Assembly (NCBI GenBank): GCA_964591245.1
Contig: CAZPZZ010000094.1
Coordinates: 1 to 16,217, forward strand
Source of the DNA: CAZPZZ01 sp964591245
Lineage (GTDB): Bacteria; Acidobacteriota; Vicinamibacteria; Vicinamibacterales; UBA8438
Direction of reading: 5' to 3'
Length of the DNA: 16,217 nt
The notes under the pieces were generated by a model. It searched no databases and had not been told where the DNA came from. It was given only the letters and a program-made list of their open reading frames with translations. The translations under genes and the position numbers were made by a program. Below, piece after piece: positions 1 to 7,018 of this stretch (position 1 is the stretch's first letter; each line of letters opens with the position of its first letter).

Positions 1-170
1 TGCCCGAGCTGAACCAGCATCCCCACCATATCCCCTTCTTCCCACTCCTCTGCGACCTTACCGTCGACAAACCGAGCGATGTTGATACCTTGCACCCGCA
101 TGGGCTTCCCCGTCGGAGGCTTTCCATTGAACTCCCCGGAGTTAGTCCCGGAGACCACGACGCGCGTCCC
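1..170 (-). CDS. SnoaL-like ester cyclase, C-terminal fragment (partial)
   Basis: The minus strand from 170 down to 3 reads 56 codons without a stop. The translation matches the C-terminal half of SnoaL-like polyketide/ester cyclases: a strand with VVVSGTNSGEF, then KPPTGKPMRVQGINIARF, then VDGKVAEEWEEGDMVGML. These are the usual 'GTHxGEFxGIPPTGK' and 'RFxDGKIxEEWxxxD' blocks of the family, a small alpha+beta fold of about 130-150 aa. The 3' end runs off the window. Upstream, the frame meets a TGA at 171-173, and beyond it the opposite strand carries S74-protein sequence, so no start codon can be assigned. The gene is therefore cut on both sides: by the window edge and by the junction near 171. 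It could be a real truncated copy or one side of a misjoined contig. Substrate unknown; many members are annotated only by fold. Confidence 0.72.
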
Positions 171-188
171 TCACATTCCGCTGCCCAC

Positions 189-714
189 AACCAAATCGTA
201 ATTGGCGTCAATGCCCTCGGAACCGGCGCCAACGAAAACGCCCTCGTGNNNNNNNNNNNNNNNNNNNNNNNNNNNNNNNNNNNNNNNNNNNNNNNNNNNN
301 NNNNNNNNNNNNNNNNNNNNNNNNNNNNNNNNNNNNNNNNNNNNNNNNNNNNNNNNNNNNNNNNNNNNNNNNNNNNNNNNNNNNNNNNNNNNNNNNNNNN
401 TGCTCGAGCCACGCTTCCACGACGCCAGCACCCCTCGCCCGGCCGACAACGACATGCGCTATGACGGATTCATCGCGCAGGAGGTCAAGGCCGCCCTGGA
501 CACTCTCGGGCAGGAGTGGAGTGGCTGGTCGGCCAACGACACCACCGGCAAGCAGGGGATCCAGTACGGGGCCTTGACGGTGCCGCTCGTCCGGGCCGTG
601 CAGGAACTGGATGCCGCCCTACAGGAGCGCGATGCTGTGATCGCGACCCAGCAGGCACAGCTCGACGCGATGCTCGCCCGGCTAACAGCCCTGGAACAAC
701 AACGCACGGAGTAG
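189..714 (+). CDS. S74 (endosialidase-type chaperone) domain protein, gap-broken, partial
   Basis: After the gap, 401-711 encodes a peptidase S74-like intramolecular chaperone domain with the signatures DGFIAQEVKAAL and GIQYGALTVPLVRAVQEL. A terminal coiled coil rich in A/L/Q (about residues QELDAALQERD to the end) precedes the TAG at 712-714. In this family the domain trimerises a fibre or adhesin and then cleaves itself off. Before the gap, 189-248 in another frame reads NQIVIGVNALGTGANENALV, the IG.NA.G.G.N pattern of the beta-roll repeats that usually precede S74 domains. The two parts are in different frames only because the 152-N gap is not a multiple of three or is mis-sized. The start is not visible. 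A decayed copy of the coiled-coil end recurs at 12591-12710. The role is probably a surface fibre; the target is unknown. Confidence 0.75.
249..400. other. Assembly gap (152 N) inside the S74 gene
   Basis: A run of 152 N. Beta-roll-type sequence stops at 248 and S74 sequence resumes at 401 in a different reading frame, so the N count is not the true length or one flank carries an indel. Confidence 0.95.
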
Positions 715-909
715 GCGGTTGTTGACAGGCAGTCGCGGGCCAACATCGGGCGTCGACGGCGCCGGCACCAACGACACTCTCAAGCGCTACCAATGTAAAC
801 GCACGGACTGTTCCTGGGGCGGGTCGGCGCAGCGGCGTTGTGCTGGCCGTCCGCTTCACGGTCAGCGCGTGGTCTTCGACGCCACACTTGAGCGGATGGA
901 CATTACGTC

Positions 910-2526
910 CTACCACCCCCCGATCCCTCCTTCGAAGACCCATCGACCACCCGCAAAGCTATTGAAGAATTGGGCTCGATACCCGACTCTTGCCCCAATC
1001 AGGCTGTTCAGCGGAAAACCAAGTGACGGGAATCTGAGCTTGAATCCCAGTTCTTGCACCAGCCGATTCTGGGACGTTCCGCTCATGGTCTCGAATCCCA
1101 CCGCGCTGTACCAGTCGATCAGGCGTGAGCCGGATGGTGAGTACATGACATCGACGGCGCCAAAGTGAGTATCGGTCGACGAGAAGTACACATAGGTCAG
1201 CCGAGGCACAGCCCAGCCGCCGATGATTGGAGCGCGGGCACCAACGTAGGGTACGAGGTAGAGGCCCCGACCGAACTCGCCGCCGCGGAGACGGTGTCCG
1301 ACGTGGCCTAGAGAAATCCGATCTCGGCGCCTGATGTCGCCGGGCCCCTGAGGTCCCGACAAGAGGTGCTCGGCAAACCATCCGCCCGCCCATCGCGGTT
1401 CCTTGACCGAGATGCCATCACAGAACTCCCATTTCTTCAGTAGTTCTCGAAGGACGCGTAGTTCCGCCGGTCGCTCGCCCGTCTGCCCTGTGTGGCAATA
1501 CGACGATGACCCCTCCGTTCCCGCTTCAATGAGCTCGTAGACCGGTGGTGAACGGACCTGAACACAGGGGGCGCCCGGCGCACGCTCGTGGTGCCGCGAA
1601 CCATGCGGAAAGACGATCTGCGGATTTGTGCACCGGTCCTTTGCTTGGTCGACGTCGTAGGTGGGTAACCCCATGAAACTGGGGCGCATGGTGTCTCGAA
1701 CTCCCCAGGCGTCGTTCACATCTCGGTTAACGTCGATCCCCGGCGTGAACACCCCGTCGGCGTTCCGGTCCGGGGCACTCGCGTGCTTACCTTCTTCTAC
1801 GAGAATGTGCGGGGGAAGGATGACTCCGTCGTGCGGGCTTTCTCCTATCGTCAGGGTGTTTGTGTACCAGTCGACCCCGTGGGCCCCGCCGGTGATCTGA
1901 CTGATTCGAGTGGTGTAGCACGTCCCGCTCGCTGCCGACACCGGCGTAATCGTCAGAGTGATTGCGACCGCTTCGAGATCATGTGAATGTCCTCGAAATC
2001 CGACATCTTCTGGGTAATACATCAGGTAGAGGATTCTGACCGAGGAAACCAGCGCCAGTGGAACTTGATCGAAGCCGGCGTCCTGGAACGAGCGTCGACG
2101 GCCTGACGGGCTCGTCACCGGACCTTCCTGTATCCGGTTCCGCAAACGCACCGCGCTGATCCGGTAGTACACAACGCGACTGGCCGTGGGCGTTCGTGAA
2201 CGCTCTTCGGAAGAAGCCCCCGACCATGGCAGCCGAGCGGGAATTACGGTGTTTTCAATGTTGCCCCCCGGACCGAACAACGGTTCGTTTGGTGAAAACC
2301 ACAGGGCGGGGGCAACTGCGAGCGCAAGGTCATGATAGCGAGGCGCCAGTCGCCCGCGGCACGTGGACCAAACCGACTGAGCAAGTCCAGACTTGCTCCA
2401 AGCAAGTACAAACAAGAGAACGACGACGAAACGCCATCGCCACGCGCTGCCTCCCGAGTCCTGACGGAACTGTAGGGGGCGGAGGCCTCTCCTCGTGGTG
2501 GCATTGGTGCGGTCACGGCGAATCAT
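910..2526 (-). CDS. Large secreted protein, Vps62/NPP1-like core with beta-rich C-terminus
   Basis: A 538-aa protein that I cannot name. An Arg-rich n-region is followed by a hydrophobic core (about 32-46) and a likely cleavage near GLAQ-S (residue 50). The middle carries HSHDLEAVAI (about 180-188) and ILVEEGKHAS (about 241-250). This spacing of an H..D(W/L)E motif and a GKHA/GSHA motif is seen in Vps62- and NPP1-like secreted proteins. A DxNxDG loop (DRNADG, about 253-258) could bind calcium. The last ~130 residues alternate hydrophobic, aromatic and glycine residues and end in Gly-Gly-Trp, as in outer-membrane beta-strands. The ATG at 2526 is the first start before the signal peptide, but no clear Shine-Dalgarno precedes it, so the start is less sure than the frame. 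It converges with the S74 gene and is divergent from the Sel1 gene at 2924. Family assignment is inference. Confidence 0.78.
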   Translation of the reverse strand: MIRRDRTNATTRRGLRPLQFRQDSGGSAWRWRFVVVLLFVLAWSKSGLAQSVWSTCRGRLAPRYHDLALAVAPALWFSPNEPLFGPGGNIENTVIPARLPWSGASSEERSRTPTASRVVYYRISAVRLRNRIQEGPVTSPSGRRRSFQDAGFDQVPLALVSSVRILYLMYYPEDVGFRGHSHDLEAVAITLTITPVSAASGTCYTTRISQITGGAHGVDWYTNTLTIGESPHDGVILPPHILVEEGKHASAPDRNADGVFTPGIDVNRDVNDAWGVRDTMRPSFMGLPTYDVDQAKDRCTNPQIVFPHGSRHHERAPGAPCVQVRSPPVYELIEAGTEGSSSYCHTGQTGERPAELRVLRELLKKWEFCDGISVKEPRWAGGWFAEHLLSGPQGPGDIRRRDRISLGHVGHRLRGGEFGRGLYLVPYVGARAPIIGGWAVPRLTYVYFSSTDTHFGAVDVMYSPSGSRLIDWYSAVGFETMSGTSQNRLVQELGFKLRFPSLGFPLNSLIGARVGYRAQFFNSFAGGRWVFEGGIGGW

Positions 2527-2923
2527 GGAGTGAGACTATAGGCCAGTTTTCACCAACTGAACGAAGATTCATGAATCGGCCGAGCAACTCGTTGTGCTGT
2601 CGTGGTCGATTCGGTGCAATTGGCGGAATTACTGGATAGCCCGGAACGCCCCATCCCTCGCTTCGGCGACGCGGGTCAGCAGTTGGAATCTGCTCGCCGG
2701 CTCCAATTTCGCCTTGGAAATGGGTACCTTCGCGTTCTGCGTGGGTGGAGGTACCTGACAGCTATGGCCCCAGAGACCGTAGATTTCACCACACCCGTAC
2801 TTCGTTTACCCGGATTCGTTCCCGAACTTCTCGGATTAAAGAAAAAATATGCACATCCGATTACTGCAGTGTCACCGGTCGGCAGAGGCGCCGACCCGTT
2901 CCATCTACGGAGGGTTTTCAACC
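2527..2923. other. Intergenic region between divergent genes
   Basis: About 400 bases between the starts of the secreted protein at 2526 (-) and the Sel1 gene at 2924 (+), so it should hold promoters for both. A 128-codon open frame at 2602-2985 has no recognisable domain, no Shine-Dalgarno and overlaps the Sel1 start, so I do not call it. A small hairpin at 2678-2694 (AGCAG, 7-nt loop, CTGCT) followed by a TCCA resembles a tRNA T-arm and 3' end, but no tRNA body is present. Confidence 0.5.
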
Positions 2924-3313
2924 ATGAGTTACTCTGGCGACGGCGGCGAGATGCGGTGGTTACGTTTGGCGGCAACACAGGGTGACGCGGCCGCGCAGTT
3001 CCGTCTTGCGATTGCGTACTCGTTCGGCAGAGGCGTCCCAGAGGACGATGCCGAAGCGGCGCGGTGGTACCGCCTCTCGGCCGAGCAGGGATACGCCGCA
3101 GCGCAGTACCACCTTGGGGCTGCATATGCGGGAGGCCGGGGCGTTGGACAGGACGACGTGCAGGCGCACATGTGGTTCAACCTCGCAGCAGCGGAAGGTT
3201 CCGAGGAGAGAGCTCCAGAGCGTCGGAATCAGGTGGCCGCGGGCATGACCCCCACTCAAATTTCGGATGCGCAACGCTTGGCCCGCAACTGGGACGCCAC
3301 GCACCCGCGCTAG
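2924..3313 (+). CDS. Sel1-repeat protein, short and without signal peptide
   Basis: A 129-aa protein made of Sel1-like repeats (36-residue alpha/alpha solenoid units used as protein-interaction scaffolds). It opens with the tail of a repeat (MRWLRLAATQG), then two full units (DAAAQFRLAIAYSFGRGVP and YAAAQYHLGAAYAGGRGVG blocks), and ends with the AQRLARNWDATHPR tail also found in the protein at 4750-5526. The ATG at 2924 is chosen because GGAGG at 2909-2913 sits 10 nt upstream; the open frame extends back to 2849 without such a site. Unlike its paralogues it has no signal peptide, so it is predicted cytoplasmic, and it begins in mid-repeat. This suggests a 5'-truncated duplicate that gained a new start. 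Its stop and following bases (TAGTCGCAAG) match those of the 4750-5526 gene. The partner is unknown. Confidence 0.82.
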   Translation: MSYSGDGGEMRWLRLAATQGDAAAQFRLAIAYSFGRGVPEDDAEAARWYRLSAEQGYAAAQYHLGAAYAGGRGVGQDDVQAHMWFNLAAAEGSEERAPERRNQVAAGMTPTQISDAQRLARNWDATHPR

Positions 3314-3708
3314 TCGCAAGAGCGGAACTCGTGACTTCGAGAAGCCTCGTACGCTGCGATCTGGCGTCCGGTGCACAATGAATCTTGCCCCCCGGCAGGT
3401 GGTGTCTCGTGAGCCTTTCGCTACCTCGCAATTGCAGCCAGCCCAGTTCCGATTAAACGACCACCGGCGACACCAAGCACGAGGGTCATCGGCGGCCCAG
3501 ACCATGGAGCGTTAACGTCGCACCCGTCGAGTCGGTCAACGCGACGTTCCGCGCCAACGCCCGCGCTCCCCCTGATTGTTTGGCCAGACAGTCACGCCGC
3601 CCAAGTCGTGGATCACACCTGAAAGGCTCATCAGCGCGCGGAGCGCGCAGCGCCGGCAGCCAACGCAGTCGCGATCGCCGCGATGCCGCAGGTCTTCCCT
3701 GTCCAGGC
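3314..3708. other. Intergenic region between convergent genes
   Basis: About 395 bases between the ends of the Sel1 gene (+) and the 3709-4467 gene (-). It starts with the TAGTCGCAAG flank shared with the second Sel1 gene. I see no supportable gene. Open frames here are antisense shadows with no domain. A short GC hairpin lies at 3634-3648. Confidence 0.5.
3634..3648. terminator. Possible short GC hairpin between convergent genes
   Basis: GCGCGC, loop GGA, GCGCGC: a 6-bp stem that could form on either transcript. There is no T-tract, and the alternating GC makes chance formation likely. Weak candidate. Confidence 0.2.
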
Positions 3709-4467
3709 TCAGTTGGCCGGCTGGTAGTTGAGATCTCGACGAATCGTCCAGTTCGTGGACTCAGTCCGCTTGCACAAGGCATACAACTCCGCCACAAGCG
3801 ACTGGTACTCTTCGCCCATCTTGTCGATCGCTTCGTCAATGGCGCCGTAGAAATCGCCAGCATCCCTGGCGAAGAAAATTACTCTGTAGTTGGCACCGGC
3901 ACCCACGACGAGAGAATTCACGCTATAGCCCATCTCAATCTCATGGGCCTCGTACAGCGCACGAAATCGACGAATGACGTCCACGGCTTGCGTGTCCGCC
4001 CCCCCTCTCAGATAAAAGCTCAGTTCCCTGAAAAATCCGTATTCGTCGGGAGTAATCCTGGGGTTGGCTGGCACGTACCCCAACTCCGAGCGCTGCCTCC
4101 GTATGGACGACTCTAACCGTTCAATCGCCTCGCCCAGCGGCAGTGTCTCCGGTCTCGGCGGAGCAACCCGGCTCATTTGAGCAGCACGGATATCGAATGC
4201 GGCCATGTCTGGAAATCCGTTTCGCACGAACCTGTAGGTCCCCCGGTCACTGACCGCAGACACAAAGCCGAATGTCACGTCGGCCGCGGCCAAACGTGCG
4301 TTCCGGTTCAGGTGAAAGGTTTCAAAATCGGCCCGCTTGCTGGCGTCGATGTAGAGATCGGTGTAGAGAGACAGTTCCTGTTCAGTTTCTTGCGCGGACA
4401 CCGTCATGGGCACAGCCACCGACACCATCGCCATCACACGCACCCACCGACAGATTCGTTCTTGCAT
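3709..4467 (-). CDS. Secreted protein with two ferredoxin-like (alpha/beta barrel) halves
   Basis: A 252-aa exported protein of unknown function. The signal peptide is ICRWVRVMAMVSVAVPMTVSAQ. Two halves have the beta-alpha-beta-beta layout of dimeric alpha/beta-barrel (ABM/NIPSNAP-like) domains. The first runs from SLYTDLYIDASKRADFE to YRFVRNGFPDMAAFD, the second from ELSFYLRGGADTQAVDV to YRVIFFARDAGDFYGAID, each with a helix between the first two strands. The only cysteines of the mature chain are near the C-terminus. Two adjacent ATGs (4470 and 4467) follow AAGGAG at 4474-4479. The second is at the better spacing of 5 nt, so I use it; the open frame back to 4563 lacks a leader. The 9934-10644 protein has the same plan with little sequence identity. 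Possible role: small-molecule or heme binding, as in other ABM folds. This is inference only. Confidence 0.8.
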   Translation of the reverse strand: MQERICRWVRVMAMVSVAVPMTVSAQETEQELSLYTDLYIDASKRADFETFHLNRNARLAAADVTFGFVSAVSDRGTYRFVRNGFPDMAAFDIRAAQMSRVAPPRPETLPLGEAIERLESSIRRQRSELGYVPANPRITPDEYGFFRELSFYLRGGADTQAVDVIRRFRALYEAHEIEMGYSVNSLVVGAGANYRVIFFARDAGDFYGAIDEAIDKMGEEYQSLVAELYALCKRTESTNWTIRRDLNYQPAN

Positions 4468-4749
4468 CATGACTCCTTGACCTGACGCGCGCGCTTTATT
4501 TCCAACCGCCGGCTCTCGCCACGCCCACCGCAAAACCGGGGCGGTATCGCCTAATCGGCACACGCGACACGGTCGGTATTCAAATTAGCCTGTGGCGCTG
4601 TCTGCGCCCTATCGTGGAGGGTGAAACCCTTCGCTGTCAAACCTCCACACGCGCGGAAGCTCCTCCCCCTGCGTCGCTTCGCGTTGAACGCGTCCCTCGC
4701 CGGCGGTAAAATCGGGGTCTACGTCACATCGCCGTACTAGGACAGGTCC

Positions 4750-5526
4750 ATGACGCAGTTCATCACGTCTGCCGCGGTACTCGCCGCCCTCCTATTGTGT
4801 GTACCGATACAGGCTCAAACGCCGCAGATCAATGCGTGGCGGACGTACGCTGCACGAGGCAACGCCGAGGCGCAGTTTCTGCTTGGCATCGCGTACGTCA
4901 ACGGCGAAGGGGTTCCACAGGACGATGCCGAAGCCGTGCGCTGGTTTCGCTTGGCGGCGGAGCGGGGACATCCCCCCGCTCAGTTTTTGCTTGGGCTGAA
5001 GTACAGCTCCGGCGAGGGCATCCCACAGGACGATGCCGAAGCCGTACGGTGGTATCGGCTGGCCGCGGAACAGGGACTCGCCGCGGCGCAATCCCGCCTC
5101 GGGACCGCATACGACTTTGGCGAGGGCGTCCCGGAGGACAATGCCGAAGCCGTGCGGTGGTTTCGCCTGGCCGCGGAGCAAGGACTCGCCGAGGCACAGT
5201 TCGGTCTTGGATTCATGTATGCCAGCGGCGAGGGCGTCCCACAGGACGATGCCAGAGCAGTACGGTGGTACCGACTGGGAGCGGAGCAGGGGCACGCCCT
5301 GGCGCAGTTCTACCTTGGCTTGGCCTATGCGGAAGGCCAGGGTGCTCCAGAGGACGACATCCAAGCGCACATGTGGTACACCCTCGCGGCCGCAGGAGCG
5401 CCTGACAATGAGAGACGAGTACAGATGGCCGCAGAACGCGACGACGTGGCACAGCGAATGCGCCCCGCCCAAATCGCGGAAGCGCAACGTCTCGCCCGCG
5501 AATGGGACGCCGCACACCCGCGCTAG
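4750..5526 (+). CDS. Secreted Sel1-repeat protein (five repeats)
   Basis: A 258-aa periplasmic or secreted solenoid protein. The signal peptide MTQFITSAAVLAALLLCVPIQAQ is followed by five 36-residue Sel1 units at about 38-73, 74-109, 110-145, 146-181 and 182-222. Each has the form xAxAQFxLGxxYxxGEGVPQDDAEAVRWFRLAAEQG. A helical tail ends in AQRLAREWDAAHPR. Sel1 repeats scaffold protein-protein contacts and often modulate signalling or envelope complexes; no enzymatic residues are expected. At DNA level the repeats form a 108-bp periodic array with near-identical stretches, a likely cause of the assembly break at 5571. The ATG at 4750 lies at the leader peptide with only a weak GGACAGG upstream. 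It is closely related to the 2924-3313 protein and to the fragment at 5581-5615. Confidence 0.92.
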   Translation: MTQFITSAAVLAALLLCVPIQAQTPQINAWRTYAARGNAEAQFLLGIAYVNGEGVPQDDAEAVRWFRLAAERGHPPAQFLLGLKYSSGEGIPQDDAEAVRWYRLAAEQGLAAAQSRLGTAYDFGEGVPEDNAEAVRWFRLAAEQGLAEAQFGLGFMYASGEGVPQDDARAVRWYRLGAEQGHALAQFYLGLAYAEGQGAPEDDIQAHMWYTLAAAGAPDNERRVQMAAERDDVAQRMRPAQIAEAQRLAREWDAAHPR

Positions 5527-5570
5527 TCGCAAGGGTCTGATTGAGACTAAACTATCTGCACAAACTCAGC

Positions 5571-5580
5571 NNNNNNNNNN
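5571..5580. other. Assembly gap (10 N), probably hiding a Sel1 gene
   Basis: Ten N, a nominal placeholder. Sequence before the gap is the 3' flank of one Sel1 gene; sequence after it is the last codons of another. The true gap should contain most of a Sel1 paralogue. Confidence 0.9.
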
Positions 5581-5615
5581 GCGAATGGAAGGCGGCGCAC
5601 CCGCGTGAGCCGTAA
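5581..5615 (+). CDS. Sel1-repeat protein, extreme C-terminal fragment after gap
   Basis: The first bases after the gap read (R)EWKAAHPREP and then TAA at 5613-5615. This matches the C-terminal REWDAAHPR of the preceding Sel1 protein and NWDATHPR of the one at 2924-3313, so it is the end of another paralogue whose body is missing from the assembly. It ends two codons later than the others because the TAG is replaced by GAG-CCG-TAA, which shows it is not simply the same locus repeated. Too short to say more. Confidence 0.65.
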
Positions 5616-5759
5616 CGCTCCTGTCAGCTAGCGGGACTGGGGTGTCTCCCCGTGAGCGCCTCGCCCGCCACACCCGCCGACTGCTGCCAGGCCACGCCGC
5701 CCGCATCGCGATTATTGACGTCCTCTGGGCGGTGCTCGGTGGCGGAACCGGCATCGGAC

Positions 5760-5795
5760 GCGCCCCTTAGGCGCCAGATCGCCGGGCAGGGGCGC
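5760..5795 (-). terminator. Candidate terminator hairpin after the 5798-6898 gene
   Basis: Perfect 8-bp inverted repeat GCGCCCCT (5760-5767) / AGGGGCGC (5788-5795) beginning 2 bases beyond the TAG of the minus-strand gene. The enclosed sequence holds a second small hairpin (GGCG...CGCC). There is no clear T-tract, so it may act as a barrier or mRNA 3'-end stabiliser. Confidence 0.4.
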
Positions 5796-5797
5796 TG

Positions 5798-6898
5798 CTA
5801 CCGTGTCGGATTCTGGACCCCTTCTTGCGCCTCGCCGCGGAACTCGGCCTCGAGCAACCGCGCACCCCGCATGATCCCGCCGAACGAATAGTTCGCCTCG
5901 TGACAGGCGTACTCGAACACCTTGTTCTCAGTCCGCGGCCACGCATACTCGCCGGTGAACGGCGCCGTCCAGACCGTTGGGTCTTCAACGGTGAAGCTGT
6001 AGATGAGCGTGTCGGCGCTCTCCATGCTGAAACGCTCGATCACCGTCATGTCTCGCGACCCCCGCGTGAAGGAGGGGCGATCCCGAAAGTTGGTCGTCTC
6101 GACGACCAGGGTGTCACCCTCCCAGTGCCCGACCGAATCCCCCAGCCACTTCCGGATCGCCGGCGGATCGTGCTCGGCGTTCATCCGGATGAGCCTCGCA
6201 TCATGGTTCATCTCGGTCAGGATCATGATGGTGTCTTCGCCCTGCACAATCCTCTTGTGATTGTTGTAGAGCACCGGCAACATCGGCGGACCGGCGGTAG
6301 AACCGAACCCGATTAAACAGCGCTCGGCGAACGGCCGCTGCTCCATGTCATCGAACGGGCCCGGCGCGTCCAGCCCGGCCTCGAGCCAGTACGCGGTGCC
6401 GTCGTTCTGACGCCCACGGCCCCCGCCACCCGTGCGATCCTCGACCCGTGGCGGATATCTGCCATTTGGCGGGTCGACGAGGATGGAAGTGCGCCACTCG
6501 CCGTCAATCTGGAACGCGCCGGAGCCAGGGTCGATCCAGAAGGTGTTGTAGCCACCGACGTTTCCCGAGGCACCGGTCGAACCGTCTCCCCCGACCGGGG
6601 GCGCACCGCGATTCGGGTCACTGAGCTGAGTATTCACCGACGGGACAATGTTGTTCCGGCGATCGAGCGCTGCCGTCGCGCTGGCCCCAAACACCGCCGC
6701 CTCCTCGTCGGTCAGAGACATCGTCTCCCCCAACTCGGTCGGGCGCTGCATCGGCGTCAGCGTCCCCACGTCGTAGGTGCCGGACAGATCCGGACGACCA
6801 CTGGGCATCCGAGAAATCTCGCCGGTTTGTGCCGCCGCCATTGGCGCCCAGCACACGACCGCCAGCCCCCCGATGCAGGTCGCAATTCGAATCCGCAT
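5798..6898 (-). CDS. Conserved secreted protein of unknown function (acidobacterial-type family)
   Basis: A 366-aa exported protein. The signal peptide ends near PMAAAQ-T (residue 24), followed by SRMPSGRPDLSGTYDVGTLTP. Other conserved-looking blocks are ERCLIGFGSTAGPPMLPVLYNN (about 192-213), MILTEMNHDARLIR (about 225-238), IRKWLGDSVGHWEGDTLVVETTNF (about 248-271), a VEDP.VWTAPFTGEYAW block and EYACHEANYSFGGIMRGAR near the C-terminus. I recall these as the signature of a large, uncharacterised secreted family that is abundant and multicopy in Acidobacteriota genomes; no reaction is established. The His/Asp/Glu-rich blocks are compatible with a metal or ligand site, which is speculation. The ATG at 6898 has a purine-rich GAGGAGGGG just upstream. 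It lies 120 bp downstream of, and on the same strand as, the AbgT transporter gene, so the two may be co-transcribed. Confidence 0.9.
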   Translation of the reverse strand: MRIRIATCIGGLAVVCWAPMAAAQTGEISRMPSGRPDLSGTYDVGTLTPMQRPTELGETMSLTDEEAAVFGASATAALDRRNNIVPSVNTQLSDPNRGAPPVGGDGSTGASGNVGGYNTFWIDPGSGAFQIDGEWRTSILVDPPNGRYPPRVEDRTGGGGRGRQNDGTAYWLEAGLDAPGPFDDMEQRPFAERCLIGFGSTAGPPMLPVLYNNHKRIVQGEDTIMILTEMNHDARLIRMNAEHDPPAIRKWLGDSVGHWEGDTLVVETTNFRDRPSFTRGSRDMTVIERFSMESADTLIYSFTVEDPTVWTAPFTGEYAWPRTENKVFEYACHEANYSFGGIMRGARLLEAEFRGEAQEGVQNPTR

Positions 6899-7018
6899 AT
6901 GCCCCTCCTCAAAATTTCCGCCGCAGTGAACATTGTAGCCTCAGCACGCCAGGCGGCCACCGTGCGGTCACCATCAAGACGTCAATGGCTCCAGGACAGG
7001 ACCTCCACCGTCACACCG

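Noticed and set aside
171..173. TGA in the ester cyclase frame as another selenocysteine codon
   Set aside because: The family has no conserved Cys there, I see no GGU hairpin downstream on that strand, and the sequence beyond it belongs to another gene on the other strand.
719..1168. Plus-strand 149-codon open frame after the S74 gene
   Set aside because: Mostly antisense to the end of the 910-2526 gene; no motif and no Shine-Dalgarno.
2678..2705. tRNA T-arm-like hairpin followed by acceptor-like CGCCGGC and TCCA
   Set aside because: The loop is TTGGAAT, lacking the invariant C of TTCGAAT, and no matching 5' acceptor strand, D-arm or anticodon arm exists upstream. At most a relic, more likely chance.
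2602..2985. Plus-strand 128-codon open frame before the Sel1 gene
   Set aside because: No domain, no Shine-Dalgarno, non-ATG start, and it overlaps the well-supported Sel1 start in another frame.
3420..3500. Hydrophobic minus-strand stretch (PMTLVLGVAGGRLIGTGLA) as a remnant of an FtsX/MacB-type permease
   Set aside because: Only about 20 residues, no neighbouring permease motifs in any frame, and a stop right after; too little to support.
4860..5400. 108-bp periodic DNA repeats as a CRISPR or satellite array
   Set aside because: The period equals 36 codons and the translation is a regular Sel1 solenoid; the repetition is explained by the protein.
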